A DNA stretch of 64,000 bases from Flagellimonas oceani (GTDB lineage: Bacteria > Bacteroidota > Bacteroidia > Flavobacteriales > Flavobacteriaceae), in the NCBI RefSeq assembly GCF_011068285.1, contig NZ_CP049616.1, forward strand, positions 3,678,001 to 3,742,000, given 5' to 3'. Made by a program: the position numbers and the translations under genes. The notes below the pieces were generated by a model. It was not told the origin of the DNA, ran no database searches, and saw only the letters and a program-made list of their open reading frames with translations. Position 1 is the first letter of the stretch. The number at the start of each line of letters is the position of its first letter. Shown here in pieces: positions 20,573 through 28,462 of this stretch.

Positions 20573-21924
20573 TGGCAAGTAGAAACTTTTACATTCAGCT
20601 TATTCTCAGGGTCGTTTTTATGACCCTTACCGCTGTGGCGTTGGCATTTTCCGTAGCCTATAAGTGGTATTTTGCCTTGGGGCTCTGTGCTATTATTTTG
20701 GTGGGCGAAGTGTATTCACTGATTACTTTTATCAACCGGACCAACCGAAAAATCGCCTATTTTTTTGATGCCATCAAGAACGAGGATTTTACGCTCCGGT
20801 TTCCCGAAGGGGTCACTATTGAGTCCTTCAAGGAGTTGAACCGCAGCCTCAATCGGGTCAACGGACTGATCCAAGAGGTACATATGCAACTTCAGATACG
20901 GGAGCAGTACTATCAAGAAATTTTAAAGCAAGCAAGTATCGGCATCATGACCTACAATGAAAAAGGGCATATCCTATTTGCCAATCCCACCTTGGAGCAA
21001 TTGCTGGATTACACCCCCTTGAACCACATTAAACAATTGAAGCAGGTTGATGAAAATCTTTATGAGATCTTTAAAGACTTCAACCCTTTTCAAAGAAAAC
21101 TGTTCCAGTTATCCAATGAGCGCGAACAAACGCAATTGGCCATAAAATCAACACCGCTTACTTTGGACGGCCAATCTTTACAATTGGTCGTGGTGCAGGA
21201 TATCCATAAAGAGCTGGACGAAAAGGAAACGGAATCCTGGGTGCGGCTCATCCGTGTGCTCACCCACGAGATCATGAACACCATCACCCCCATTGCCTCC
21301 ATTTCGGATTCCATCATCAAATATTACCGCAAAGGGGACAAAATCACCCCAATGGCGGAATTGGAGGAGGTTCAGATAAAAAACACCTTGAAAGGTCTGG
21401 AGGTCATTAAGGAACAAGGGGGCGACCTAATGGACTTTGTGCAGTCGTACCGGAGTCTACTCCACGTACCCGAACCCAACAAATCCTTGGTGAAAGGAAA
21501 AGATTTGCTCGAAAAAATCGATGTGCTGATGTCTGTCAGGCTGGTAGACGGGGAAAGTGAATTTTCCACCGATTGCCATCCGGAGGGTTTGGAGTTTTAT
21601 ATTGATGAAAAACAGATTTCGCAAGTGTTGATCAATTTGGGCAAAAATGCCCTACAGTCTGTTGAGGCATCTAAAAACGGTAAAGTGCTAATGGTCGCTG
21701 GGGTGGACGAAAAAGGTTCCAAATTTATAGAGATCCGGGACAATGGCCCTGGTATTCCACCAGAAGTGATGGATGAAATATTCGTGCCTTTTTTTACTAC
21801 AAAGAGCGAAGGCACCGGTATTGGTCTTAGTCTCTCCAAACGTGTAATGCAACTTCACGGCGGGAGCATTCAGGTGCGTTCGGTCCCCCATACCGAAACT
21901 GTTTTTCGACTCACCTTTGCCTAA
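20572..21924 (+). CDS. Membrane sensor histidine kinase, NtrY-like (450 aa)
   Basis: Two closely spaced membrane helices (about 8-28 and 33-53) leave almost no periplasmic loop, so the signal is probably membrane-borne or cytoplasmic. A PAS-like domain spans roughly 112-210. The phosphoacceptor is H232 in RVLTHEIMNTITP. The ATPase domain has the N box (NLGKNALQSV), G1 (DNGPGIP) and G2 (GTGIGLSLSKR). It is translationally coupled to the response regulator before it and is likely its cognate kinase. Confidence 0.93.
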   Translation: MASRNFYIQLILRVVFMTLTAVALAFSVAYKWYFALGLCAIILVGEVYSLITFINRTNRKIAYFFDAIKNEDFTLRFPEGVTIESFKELNRSLNRVNGLIQEVHMQLQIREQYYQEILKQASIGIMTYNEKGHILFANPTLEQLLDYTPLNHIKQLKQVDENLYEIFKDFNPFQRKLFQLSNEREQTQLAIKSTPLTLDGQSLQLVVVQDIHKELDEKETESWVRLIRVLTHEIMNTITPIASISDSIIKYYRKGDKITPMAELEEVQIKNTLKGLEVIKEQGGDLMDFVQSYRSLLHVPEPNKSLVKGKDLLEKIDVLMSVRLVDGESEFSTDCHPEGLEFYIDEKQISQVLINLGKNALQSVEASKNGKVLMVAGVDEKGSKFIEIRDNGPGIPPEVMDEIFVPFFTTKSEGTGIGLSLSKRVMQLHGGSIQVRSVPHTETVFRLTFA

Positions 21925-21931
21925 TCAAATT

Positions 21932-22375
21932 ATGAAAAAAGAGCTGTTGGATTTTTGTTGGAGCTACGTGGACCAAAGGTCGGAACGACTCAAAAAGCAG
22001 AGCGAAGAGCTCCAGGAATCCTTGGGCTCGGAAACCAAAAGTTCGGCGGGCGACAAACATGAAACGGGGCGGGCCATGGTACAATTGGAACAGGAAAAAC
22101 TGGGCCAGCAGTTACAGGAACTCGATGCCACTCGAAGCATTCTCAACAAAATCAATATCGATGCACCATCAAGCAAAATCCGCTTGGGCTCCTTGGTAAA
22201 AACGAGCATGGCCGATTATTTTATTGCCATCTCCGCTGGTGCCCTTAAAAAAGAGGGTAGGATTTTTTACTGTATTTCCGCCAATGCTCCGATTGCCCGA
22301 TTATTGTTGGGCAAAGAAAAAGGGGAGCGATTTGTTTTTAACGGAAAGGAACAAGAAATCTTGGAGGTGCATTAA
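21932..22375 (+). CDS. GreA/GreB-like small protein (147 aa)
   Basis: The start is the ATG just after the kinase stop; a TTG 15 bases earlier also exists but overlaps that gene. The N-terminal half is a charged helical region (about 1-75, with the SSAGDKHETGRAM motif) and the C-terminal half is a small beta domain (IRLGSLVKT, then GRIFYCISANAPIARLLLGK). The layout resembles transcription elongation factor GreA/B with its coiled coil and FKBP-like domain. Flavobacterial homologues often carry the label 3-oxoacyl-ACP synthase, which the sequence does not support. It probably acts on RNA polymerase or its secondary channel; this is inference. Confidence 0.7.
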   Translation: MKKELLDFCWSYVDQRSERLKKQSEELQESLGSETKSSAGDKHETGRAMVQLEQEKLGQQLQELDATRSILNKINIDAPSSKIRLGSLVKTSMADYFIAISAGALKKEGRIFYCISANAPIARLLLGKEKGERFVFNGKEQEILEVH

Positions 22376-22989
22376 GATTCATCCTCCACAAGTTTCATCT
22401 CGGATTTATCGCGGTGAAAAACGATGACAAGAAACAATATCCCGATAATGATGAGGAACACAATTTCAATCCGGGACAGTAGTTCGTTCATGCCCAAAGA
22501 CCTTTTGGAGCGCTGTGTCAACTGTCTTCCTTCGGAGAGTTGAACCTCGGACAGTTCGTCCAAATTTCTACCGATCCTGTCCAAAACAGCCATGATGTCC
22601 GCTTCGGAAGCATTGTCCTTTATATGTGCTTGTTCCAGATTTTTAAGTTCCCCATAATTTTCCTTCAAACTTGTTAGGTGCAGGGATTCTTCACGGGTAA
22701 TGTCCGTTTTTTCAAAATCGGCCAAAATGGTATTGATCTCAGGATATTGTGGAAGTGTCTTTTCGTCCAATGAATTATAGGCCAAGAACATTTCCTTTTT
22801 ATGAAATAGGTTGTTCAACCTATAAATATATTCCTGTACCACCAACCTGTCCTCAAAAACAGAATCCACTCCATGCTCTACGGTCGAGAAGTTCCGATTG
22901 TTCAACCGATTGGATGCAAGAACCAATAAAAATGCTGCTGCAAGTACAAAGCCTGCGTGAATTCGTTGTCTTATTGTTCTTTTTGGCAT
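22372..22989 (-). CDS. Membrane protein with four-helix-bundle (4HB_MCP-like) sensor domain (205 aa)
   Basis: An N-terminal helix (about 9-27) and a C-terminal helix (about 175-192) bracket a periplasmic alpha-helical domain resembling the ligand-binding four-helix bundle of chemoreceptors. No HAMP, kinase or methyl-accepting domain follows; only about 13 residues remain on the cytoplasmic side. It may therefore be a stand-alone sensor that signals by association with another protein, perhaps one of the flanking kinases. It overlaps the convergent GreA-like gene by 4 bases at the stop codons. Its own promoter is not clear in the 140-base gap upstream. Confidence 0.75.
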   Translation of the reverse strand: MPKRTIRQRIHAGFVLAAAFLLVLASNRLNNRNFSTVEHGVDSVFEDRLVVQEYIYRLNNLFHKKEMFLAYNSLDEKTLPQYPEINTILADFEKTDITREESLHLTSLKENYGELKNLEQAHIKDNASEADIMAVLDRIGRNLDELSEVQLSEGRQLTQRSKRSLGMNELLSRIEIVFLIIIGILFLVIVFHRDKSEMKLVEDES

Positions 22990-23129
22990 CCTTTTTTGTT
23001 TTTACATGAATTGGATTATAAGTGCATGATATTAAATTTTTTACGGGGATGCAAATCCGCCCGGCCATTAGCTAACCATTCTAATTGAGCAAACCTAATG
23101 CTTTGAGCCAGGCGGAAATCATCAATCAA

Positions 23130-23489
23130 CTACAGTACACTCAACTCGCCAGACTCGAGTGCATTTTTTAAATCTGCCTTAACCACTGGGTGGCTGTTAA
23201 AAAATCTCTTTCCGTCTGTTTTTTTGATTTTAACCACTACGGTACCATCTTTTTTCTCTTTGATGTCCGTTACCATCACTTTGTTTCCTACCACTGTTTT
23301 ATAGTTGGCTATTCCTCCTTTTTTAATGATGAAGTTTGCTCTTGGAAAATCAATGTGCTTGAATTTTGGTGCATCTGGGCGACCAATTTCCAATACATCA
23401 CCAACTTTTACATCTTGTGGGTTTACGCTTTGTGCGTTCATATTTGTGGTGGCTACCACGAATAAAATTGCTAGAACTATTATTCTCAT
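23130..23489 (-). CDS. Small secreted protein of unknown function (119 aa)
   Basis: It has a signal peptide (MRIIVLAILFVVATTNMNA, then QS). The mature ~100 residues are rich in beta-forming residues and lysine (KVGDVLEIGRPDA, then FPRANFIIKKGG). Homologues are widespread in Flavobacteriia and sometimes mislabelled dihydroorotase, but no catalytic motif is seen. It lies 42 bases after the GreA/Rnk-like gene on the same strand and may share its transcript. Confidence 0.7.
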   Translation of the reverse strand: MRIIVLAILFVVATTNMNAQSVNPQDVKVGDVLEIGRPDAPKFKHIDFPRANFIIKKGGIANYKTVVGNKVMVTDIKEKKDGTVVVKIKKTDGKRFFNSHPVVKADLKNALESGELSVL

Positions 23490-23531
23490 AACTATACTTA
23501 TTTAGGGTTTATAATTGTTTTTATTGTTTTC

Positions 23532-23948
23532 TTAAAAATCAAAACTGGACGATAATTGGTGCGATTGTTCCACGCCGATTATCTTGAAGGATTGTACATC
23601 CGAGGGAAAACCAAGTTGAATTTGATCGCCCTCCGCAAGTCCTACCAAACTGGCCCCTAACGTACTCACTACAGAGACCGTACTCTTTTTAAGGTCTCCC
23701 CGAGTTGATGGTACCAGTTGAAAAGTTTGCTGCACGCCTTGCGCAAACTCCACCATAACTTTGGAATTTAACCGGACCACATCGTCAGGCATGTCCAGTT
23801 CATCCTCTACCAGAGCCCTATCTATTCTCTCGCCCAACTGTTCCAAGGCGTCTTTATGGGCATAATCCTCATAATACCTATGGAAGTTCAGTATGCGTTT
23901 TAGTGTTAGATAATCCTTTTTTTCCATGATCAGGCTTCCGTATTTCAT
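23532..23948 (-). CDS. GreA/Rnk-like small protein (138 aa)
   Basis: A short helical N-terminus (EKKDYLTLKRIL) is followed by a C-terminal beta domain like the GreA/GreB/Rnk C-domain (VSTLGASLVGLAEGDQIQLG is the diagnostic segment). Rnk-type proteins bind RNA polymerase without cleaving RNA. The start MKYGSL at 23948 is kept; an internal ATG 21 bases on is an alternative. A near-perfect sigma-54 promoter lies about 60-75 bases upstream, so this gene is probably switched by an NtrC-type regulator, most simply the one encoded next to it. Confidence 0.75.
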   Translation of the reverse strand: MKYGSLIMEKKDYLTLKRILNFHRYYEDYAHKDALEQLGERIDRALVEDELDMPDDVVRLNSKVMVEFAQGVQQTFQLVPSTRGDLKKSTVSVVSTLGASLVGLAEGDQIQLGFPSDVQSFKIIGVEQSHQLSSSFDF

Positions 23949-24009
23949 TTCCAGTTCTTAACGAACGGGACACCGTAATTGAGCATCCCAGCATTTTGTC
24001 CATATAAAG

Positions 24010-24024
24010 GCAAAGCCTGTGCCA
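24010..24024 (-). promoter_or_regulatory. Sigma-54 (-24/-12) promoter for the GreA/Rnk-like gene
   Basis: The minus strand reads TGGCACAGGCTTTGC: -24 element TGGCAC, five bases, -12 element TTGC, with exact GG-N10-GC spacing. The predicted RNA start is near 23998, giving a leader of about 50 bases before the ATG at 23948. The next gene upstream ends at 24155 and encodes a sigma-54 activator with a canonical GAFTGA loop. Confidence 0.8.
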
Positions 24025-24154
24025 TTGGGGAATACAACTATCAGTGACGATTTATAAATAATTGATTGTCAGTTAATTAAAAACAGTCCTGCATCAAATG
24101 AAGAAAAGTGGTTTTGGGTATTTTTTACCCGGTCGGGGCGAAATGTACCAGTGG

Positions 24155-25480
24155 CTATTTCAGTTTTTCGCGAAGTGTTTTGCGGTTGATGCCCAAAATT
24201 TCGGCAGCTTTGGTCTTGTTGCCTTGGGTGGAAAGGAGTACTTCCTGTATGTATTCTCTTTCTTTTTCTTCAAGTGTTTTAAAGCCCTTTTGTGGAAAGT
24301 CGATTTTATATTTAAGTTCGTCCGGTAACTGTTCCAAAGTGATTTTGCCATCGCACATGATCACGGCGCGCTGTACTACATTTTCCAGCTCACGGATATT
24401 GCCCGGCCAAGAATATCGCTTCAGAACTTCAAGGGCATCGTCGGTAATACGGACAAAGCGGTCTTTGTATTCAATGCCGTACTTCTGTATAAACTTGTCC
24501 ACCAGCAAAGGAATATCAGATGTTCTGTCTCTCAACGGAGGAACATCCACCGTCACCACGGAAAGGCGATAAAAGAGGTCTTCGCGAAAGGTTTTTTTCT
24601 GAATCAGTTCGTCCAAATCACTATTGGTCGCTGCTATCACCCTTACATCGAGCTGTTCAGGTTTTTGGGAACCTATTTTGGTCACTTCCTTTTCTTGGAG
24701 CACGCGCAGCAATCTATTTTGAACGGGCAAGGGGGCATTTCCGATTTCATCCAAAAAAATGGTGCCCTTGTGCGCCGCCTGAAAAAAGCCATCACGATTC
24801 TCGTTGGCTCCCGTGAATGCACCTTTGGTGTACCCAAAAAGTTCGGCCTCCAACAGATTCTCGGGAATGGCACCACAGTTCACCGCGATAAAGGGCGCCC
24901 GGGAAAACTTGCCCGAGTAATGGATAGATCTTGCCACCAGCTCCTTTCCGGTTCCACTTTCGCCACGAACCAACACTGTGGCCCGATTGTCCTTTACCCG
25001 ATCTATGATTTCGGTGACTTTTTTAAAGGCTTCGGAGTTTCCGATCATATCGGAATACCCGTTGGTGGCAACAGGTTTTACCGGTGGTTTTTTATCTGTT
25101 TTCTTTGCTTCCTTGCTGGCCAGTGCTTTTTTCACGGCCAGTTCCAGCTCCACTTTGGTAAATGGTTTGGTCAAATAATCGGTTGCCCCGTGCTTGATAA
25201 CACTCGATGCATCTTCGACCGATGGAAATCCCGTGACCACCAACTTGGGCATATGGGGATAGTGTTCCGCCACATATTTCACCAATTCGAGCCCATCGAT
25301 CTCCGGCATATTGATGTCCGTCACCAATAGGTCAATCTCTGTATCCTTCAAAATATATAACGCTTCCTTGACCGAAACCGCCTTATAGGTGTGGTAATCC
25401 ATCGACTTTAAGTGCCGTTGCAGCAGTTCCAGAATATCGATATCGTCATCGACCAGCAATATGTTCTCCTTTTTCAACAA
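24155..25480 (-). CDS. NtrC-family sigma-54-dependent response regulator (441 aa)
   Basis: REC domain with D11/D12, phosphoacceptor D55 and K105. The AAA+ domain has GESGTGKE, a canonical ELFGYTKGAFTGA loop that contacts sigma-54, Walker B (IFLDEIG) and FREDLFYRL. The Fis-type DNA-binding helix pair (NKTKAAEILGINRKTLREKL) ends the protein. A proline/lysine-rich linker (about 123-137) joins REC and AAA+. It is encoded 5 bases after the histidine kinase gene. The perfect sigma-54 promoter just downstream is a natural target. Confidence 0.95.
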   Translation of the reverse strand: MLKKENILLVDDDIDILELLQRHLKSMDYHTYKAVSVKEALYILKDTEIDLLVTDINMPEIDGLELVKYVAEHYPHMPKLVVTGFPSVEDASSVIKHGATDYLTKPFTKVELELAVKKALASKEAKKTDKKPPVKPVATNGYSDMIGNSEAFKKVTEIIDRVKDNRATVLVRGESGTGKELVARSIHYSGKFSRAPFIAVNCGAIPENLLEAELFGYTKGAFTGANENRDGFFQAAHKGTIFLDEIGNAPLPVQNRLLRVLQEKEVTKIGSQKPEQLDVRVIAATNSDLDELIQKKTFREDLFYRLSVVTVDVPPLRDRTSDIPLLVDKFIQKYGIEYKDRFVRITDDALEVLKRYSWPGNIRELENVVQRAVIMCDGKITLEQLPDELKYKIDFPQKGFKTLEEKEREYIQEVLLSTQGNKTKAAEILGINRKTLREKLK

Positions 25481-25485
25481 CGTGT

Positions 25486-26577
25486 TTACTTTTTTGGGAA
25501 TTTCAATGTAAATATAGTGCCTGCCGGGGTATTCGGGGTAACTGCAATGCTACCTTGGTGGCTCTGCACAATGCCGTGCACCACGCTAAGTCCCAATCCA
25601 GACCCTTCGCCCACGGGTTTGGTGGTAAAAAATGGGTCAAAAATATGTGCTTTGGATTCTTCCGGTATGCCCGGCCCTTGATCCGCAATTTTTAGGATGA
25701 TGTTTCCTTTTTCGATTGCCAGCGAAACTGAGATCGTACTTTTTGGCGGTGCAAAATAGATGGCATTTACAATTAGGTTGAAGACCACTTGGGTCAGCTG
25801 GATTTTATCAATACGAAGTTCGATGGTTTCTTCGGAATGTTCAAAGTCACAAGAGACATCATTCTGGCGCAAGGTGGTACGCAGCATATTGATGGCCTCT
25901 TCTATCACCTCAACCACATTGATGACTTCCCGCGTTTCCGGCATTTCGCAAGCGAAGAACATCAGTTTTTTGACGACTTCGCGTGAAAAAATCGTATTGG
26001 TGATGATTTTGTCCAAATCCTTGAGGGCTTGTGGATCATCACTGATGTGGTCCTGTAAAAGCTCGGTAAAGCCCAGAATGTTGGCAAGCGGTGTGTTGAG
26101 CTCGTGGGCAATGCCTGCGGTGATTTCCCCCAAGATGCGAAGCCTGTCGGATTGTTCCACCTGTCGGCGGATGTGCTCCTCCTTTTCCTTGATTTCCTTA
26201 CGCTCCAACAGGTTGCCCACCTTTAGGCACACATTATCCAGCAGTTGTTGCTCTTCCTCCAAAAAATCCTTGAGTTGGTACTTCGGGTACGGATACCCCA
26301 CTTTGATTTCACCCCTAGGTTTATTGAACACTGTGATGAACGACTCCAAAAACACGTAGTCATCTCCTTTCTCCTCGGTTTTGATAAAATAATCAGAGTT
26401 GGATAAGAGCACGTAGGTATCCTCATTAAACTGCCAAGCACGCTGCAAACACTGCACAATGCCGAGCAATGCTGTTTCCATATCGTCGTAATCGCAGTTG
26501 ACGATCAGGGATGTTACCTCGTACAAACAGGTAAGTTCCTTGATGCGTTCTTTGAGTTTTTGTTCGGCAGTGAGCAT
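25486..26577 (-). CDS. Soluble GAF-like sensor histidine kinase (363 aa)
   Basis: There is no membrane helix, so it acts in the cytoplasm. The N-terminal ~125 residues look GAF-like (ELTCLYEVTSLI, then LLDNVCLKVGNLLERKE). The phosphoacceptor is H158 in GIAHELNTPLANILG, followed by N box (NLIVNAIYFA), DQGPGIP and GEGSGLGLS. It forms a two-component pair with the NtrC-type regulator that follows. An unusually strong Shine-Dalgarno sequence precedes the ATG. Confidence 0.93.
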   Translation of the reverse strand: MLTAEQKLKERIKELTCLYEVTSLIVNCDYDDMETALLGIVQCLQRAWQFNEDTYVLLSNSDYFIKTEEKGDDYVFLESFITVFNKPRGEIKVGYPYPKYQLKDFLEEEQQLLDNVCLKVGNLLERKEIKEKEEHIRRQVEQSDRLRILGEITAGIAHELNTPLANILGFTELLQDHISDDPQALKDLDKIITNTIFSREVVKKLMFFACEMPETREVINVVEVIEEAINMLRTTLRQNDVSCDFEHSEETIELRIDKIQLTQVVFNLIVNAIYFAPPKSTISVSLAIEKGNIILKIADQGPGIPEESKAHIFDPFFTTKPVGEGSGLGLSVVHGIVQSHQGSIAVTPNTPAGTIFTLKFPKK

Positions 26578-26580
26578 GTT

Positions 26581-26590
26581 TTCCTCCTTT
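26581..26590 (-). promoter_or_regulatory. Strong Shine-Dalgarno site of the histidine kinase gene
   Basis: The minus strand reads AAAGGAGGAA, with AGGAGG 5 bases before the ATG at 26577. Flavobacteria seldom use such strong sites, so this fixes the start and suggests high or distinctively controlled translation. Confidence 0.6.
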
Positions 26591-26665
26591 GTGGCAAATT
26601 AGTGAATAATTGGGTTTTGGGTTGTAGACCACAACAAGAATTGTTTGGGACAAAGGATTTGAGAT

Positions 26666-26702
26666 AAAAAACCCTTCCAAATCAACGACTTGAAAGGGTT
26701 TT
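26666..26702 (-). terminator. Rho-independent terminator of the (now split) tRNA gene
   Basis: A 9-bp inverted repeat (AAAACCCTT / AAGGGTTTT at 26668-26676 and 26694-26702) with a 17-base loop is followed, in minus-strand sense, by a T run. It lies directly after the tRNA 3' end, as expected for a native tRNA terminator, and so marks the left side as original chromosome. Confidence 0.7.
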
Positions 26703-26704
26703 CG

Positions 26705-26748
26705 TGGTCCCACCTGGGCTCGAACCAGGGACCACCTGATTATGAGTC
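26705..26748 (-). other. 3' half of a tRNA(CAU) gene: attachment site at the left end of an integrative element
   Basis: On the minus strand the sequence runs from GA, through the anticodon loop CTCATAA, the 3' anticodon stem TCAGG, a 5-base variable loop and the T arm (CCTGG TTCGAGC CCAGG), to the acceptor 3' strand TGGGACC plus A. The 5' half (acceptor GGTCCCA, D arm, 5' anticodon stem) is absent: bases upstream of GA do not pair. The break in the anticodon stem is a usual crossover point for tyrosine recombinases. An integrase gene starts 390 bases away. It would be elongator Met or Ile(CAU); the intact copy should be at the other end of the element, outside the window. Confidence 0.75.
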
Positions 26749-26865
26749 GCAAAAATTCGAATCCATCGAAATTTAAAACACCTATTATCTTATTGATTTT
26801 TAGTGATTTGAGTGAGTTTCTGGAATTTTTGAACTCACCTGATCCCATTTGGATATTTGAAAAAG

Positions 26866-26942
26866 TTAGGGTAAAATTAGGGTAAATATCCTAGCAAAAT
26901 ATGTTGATAAACCAACATTCGGTTTATAAAACCTAGGGTAAA
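26866..26942 (+). repeat. Three TAGGGTAAA repeats, candidate integrase arm-type sites
   Basis: TTAGGGTAAA occurs at 26866-26875 and 26877-26886, exactly one helical turn apart, and CTAGGGTAAA at 26933-26942. They lie between the attachment site and the integrase, where arm-type binding sites of heterobivalent tyrosine recombinases are expected. A 7-bp inverted repeat, GTGAGTT / AACTCAC, lies at 26812-26838 in the same gene-free stretch (26749-27135). Nothing else was recognised there. Confidence 0.45.
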
Positions 26943-27135
26943 ACCATCTATTAAATGATGTCTTGAAATGAATCAAAATGGATTCTTTCTTCATATCATA
27001 GTAAGGTTTTGAAATCCTTGATAGTATTTGATAATTCAATGTACCCATTTCAATACAGTATAGGGTTCGTTAAATGGATATAACCGCTATTGGGTACTTT
27101 ATAATGTATTCCAATTGCTCATTAACACGAAAAAA

Positions 27136-28392
27136 ATGGCTCAAGTAACGTATCTTCTAGAAACCCGCCCCAAATCGCAGAACAAAAGAACAGGGCTTTA
27201 TCCAATTGTTCTAAGGGTTTATCATAAAAAATATCGAACTATTAGAATGGATATCTGGACCCTACCAAGTGGTTGGGACAAAAGAAAACAAAGACTGAGA
27301 AGGTCTAAATATATCAACCAAGATTTGGACTGTGATACTGTAAACTTTGAATTGGAAGAAAAAATGTTTGTTGCCAAAAGGTTGATCGACGAAATTGGAC
27401 TGAGCATAAATAAGGTGAGTCCGGACAGGCTCATTGAACTGATCACAAAAGAGTGGGACAAAAACTCCGATTCAGAAATCAAGCACAAGGTCAATAATGA
27501 AATGACCCTGATCGAATGGGGAGAAACCTTGGTCAACCGTAAGATGGCGGCCAATGTTCCCGGCAGTGCAACATGGCTAAGAAACGGTATGCGGGCAATT
27601 ACTAAGTTTAATGGTACCGATGACATCAAATTATATGACATTACAGTAACCTTTCTCAGAAATTTTGAAGCATATCATTTAGGCAAAGGCAATTCCATAA
27701 ACTGTGTGGGCATTTATTTAAGGGCAGTTCGCTCTATATATAACAGTGCTATCAATGAAGATCAATTCGTCCCGATAAAAAATGTTTTCCAACATTATAG
27801 GATACCTCCGCCAATGCGGACAAAAAAAAGAGCGTTGAAAAAGGAACAGATTCTTAAAATAAGGGATCTTGAATATGAACAAGACAGTGCCCTATGGCAT
27901 GCTCGGAATTATGCCATGATAATGTTCTACTGTAGAGGGATGAACTTTGTAGACCTCGTAAAACTGAAGGTTGAAAATATTCGACATGACCGGTTGTATT
28001 ATGGGAGGAGCAAGACCCGTGATCCCCTTTCAGTTCATATCTCTGAACCATTGGCAAAACTGTTACAGCCCTATTTGAGAAATAAAAGGCTGACCGACTT
28101 TTTGTTTCCGACCAATTATGATGGTAGCTCAGAACGCTTTGAAGCGTATAAGACACAGAGACGCAGAATGAACGAAAGATTGAGAATTATAGCCAAAGAT
28201 GCTGAAATCGATGAAAACGTCACCACTTACACCATTCGACATTCCTGGGCCACAATCGCAAAATACCTAGGTGTTTCAACTGCTTTGATCAGTGAGGCTA
28301 TGGGTCATAACTCCATCATAACAACGGAAGTCTATTTAAAGAGCTTTGATAATGCTGCATTGGACCACGTAAATGAAAAGGTTATCTTATAG
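27136..28392 (+). CDS. Tyrosine recombinase / site-specific integrase (418 aa)
   Basis: The start is the ATG at 27136 (MAQVTYLLETRPKSQNKRTG); a TTG 21 bases upstream is less likely. An arm-type DNA-binding domain (about 1-95) and a SAM-like core-binding domain (about 125-220) precede the catalytic domain. Catalytic residues are R267 (FYCRGMNF), K293, R368 (TYTIRHSWAT, with Y in the usual first His position), H391 (EAMGHNS) and nucleophile Y400 (TTEVYLKSF). All key residues are present, so it should be active. It would integrate and excise the element at the adjacent tRNA site. Confidence 0.93.
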   Translation: MAQVTYLLETRPKSQNKRTGLYPIVLRVYHKKYRTIRMDIWTLPSGWDKRKQRLRRSKYINQDLDCDTVNFELEEKMFVAKRLIDEIGLSINKVSPDRLIELITKEWDKNSDSEIKHKVNNEMTLIEWGETLVNRKMAANVPGSATWLRNGMRAITKFNGTDDIKLYDITVTFLRNFEAYHLGKGNSINCVGIYLRAVRSIYNSAINEDQFVPIKNVFQHYRIPPPMRTKKRALKKEQILKIRDLEYEQDSALWHARNYAMIMFYCRGMNFVDLVKLKVENIRHDRLYYGRSKTRDPLSVHISEPLAKLLQPYLRNKRLTDFLFPTNYDGSSERFEAYKTQRRRMNERLRIIAKDAEIDENVTTYTIRHSWATIAKYLGVSTALISEAMGHNSIITTEVYLKSFDNAALDHVNEKVIL

Positions 28393-28430
28393 TACAACCT
28401 ATATATTGTCAAGTAAATTCTGACAAAACA

Positions 28431-28458
28431 TTGAAACAAAAATTTTAAATTAACTTTG
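28431..28458 (+). promoter_or_regulatory. Bacteroidetes-type promoter of the sce7726/sce7725/RES operon
   Basis: TTG (28431-28433), 17 bases, then TAACTTTG (28451-28458) is a perfect match to the flavobacterial -33/-7 pattern TTG-N17-23-TAnnTTTG. The -7 element ends only 4 bases before the ATG at 28463, so RNA should begin at or next to the start codon, giving a leaderless message. Confidence 0.7.
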
Positions 28459-28462
28459 TGGT

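Noticed and set aside
23090..23097. TAGGTTTG on the minus strand as -7 element for the four-helix-bundle sensor gene
   Set aside because: No TTG lies at the required 17-23 base spacing, so the call could not be supported.
26705..26760. A complete tRNA gene
   Set aside because: Only the 3' half from the anticodon loop is present; no D arm or 5' acceptor strand pairs with it.
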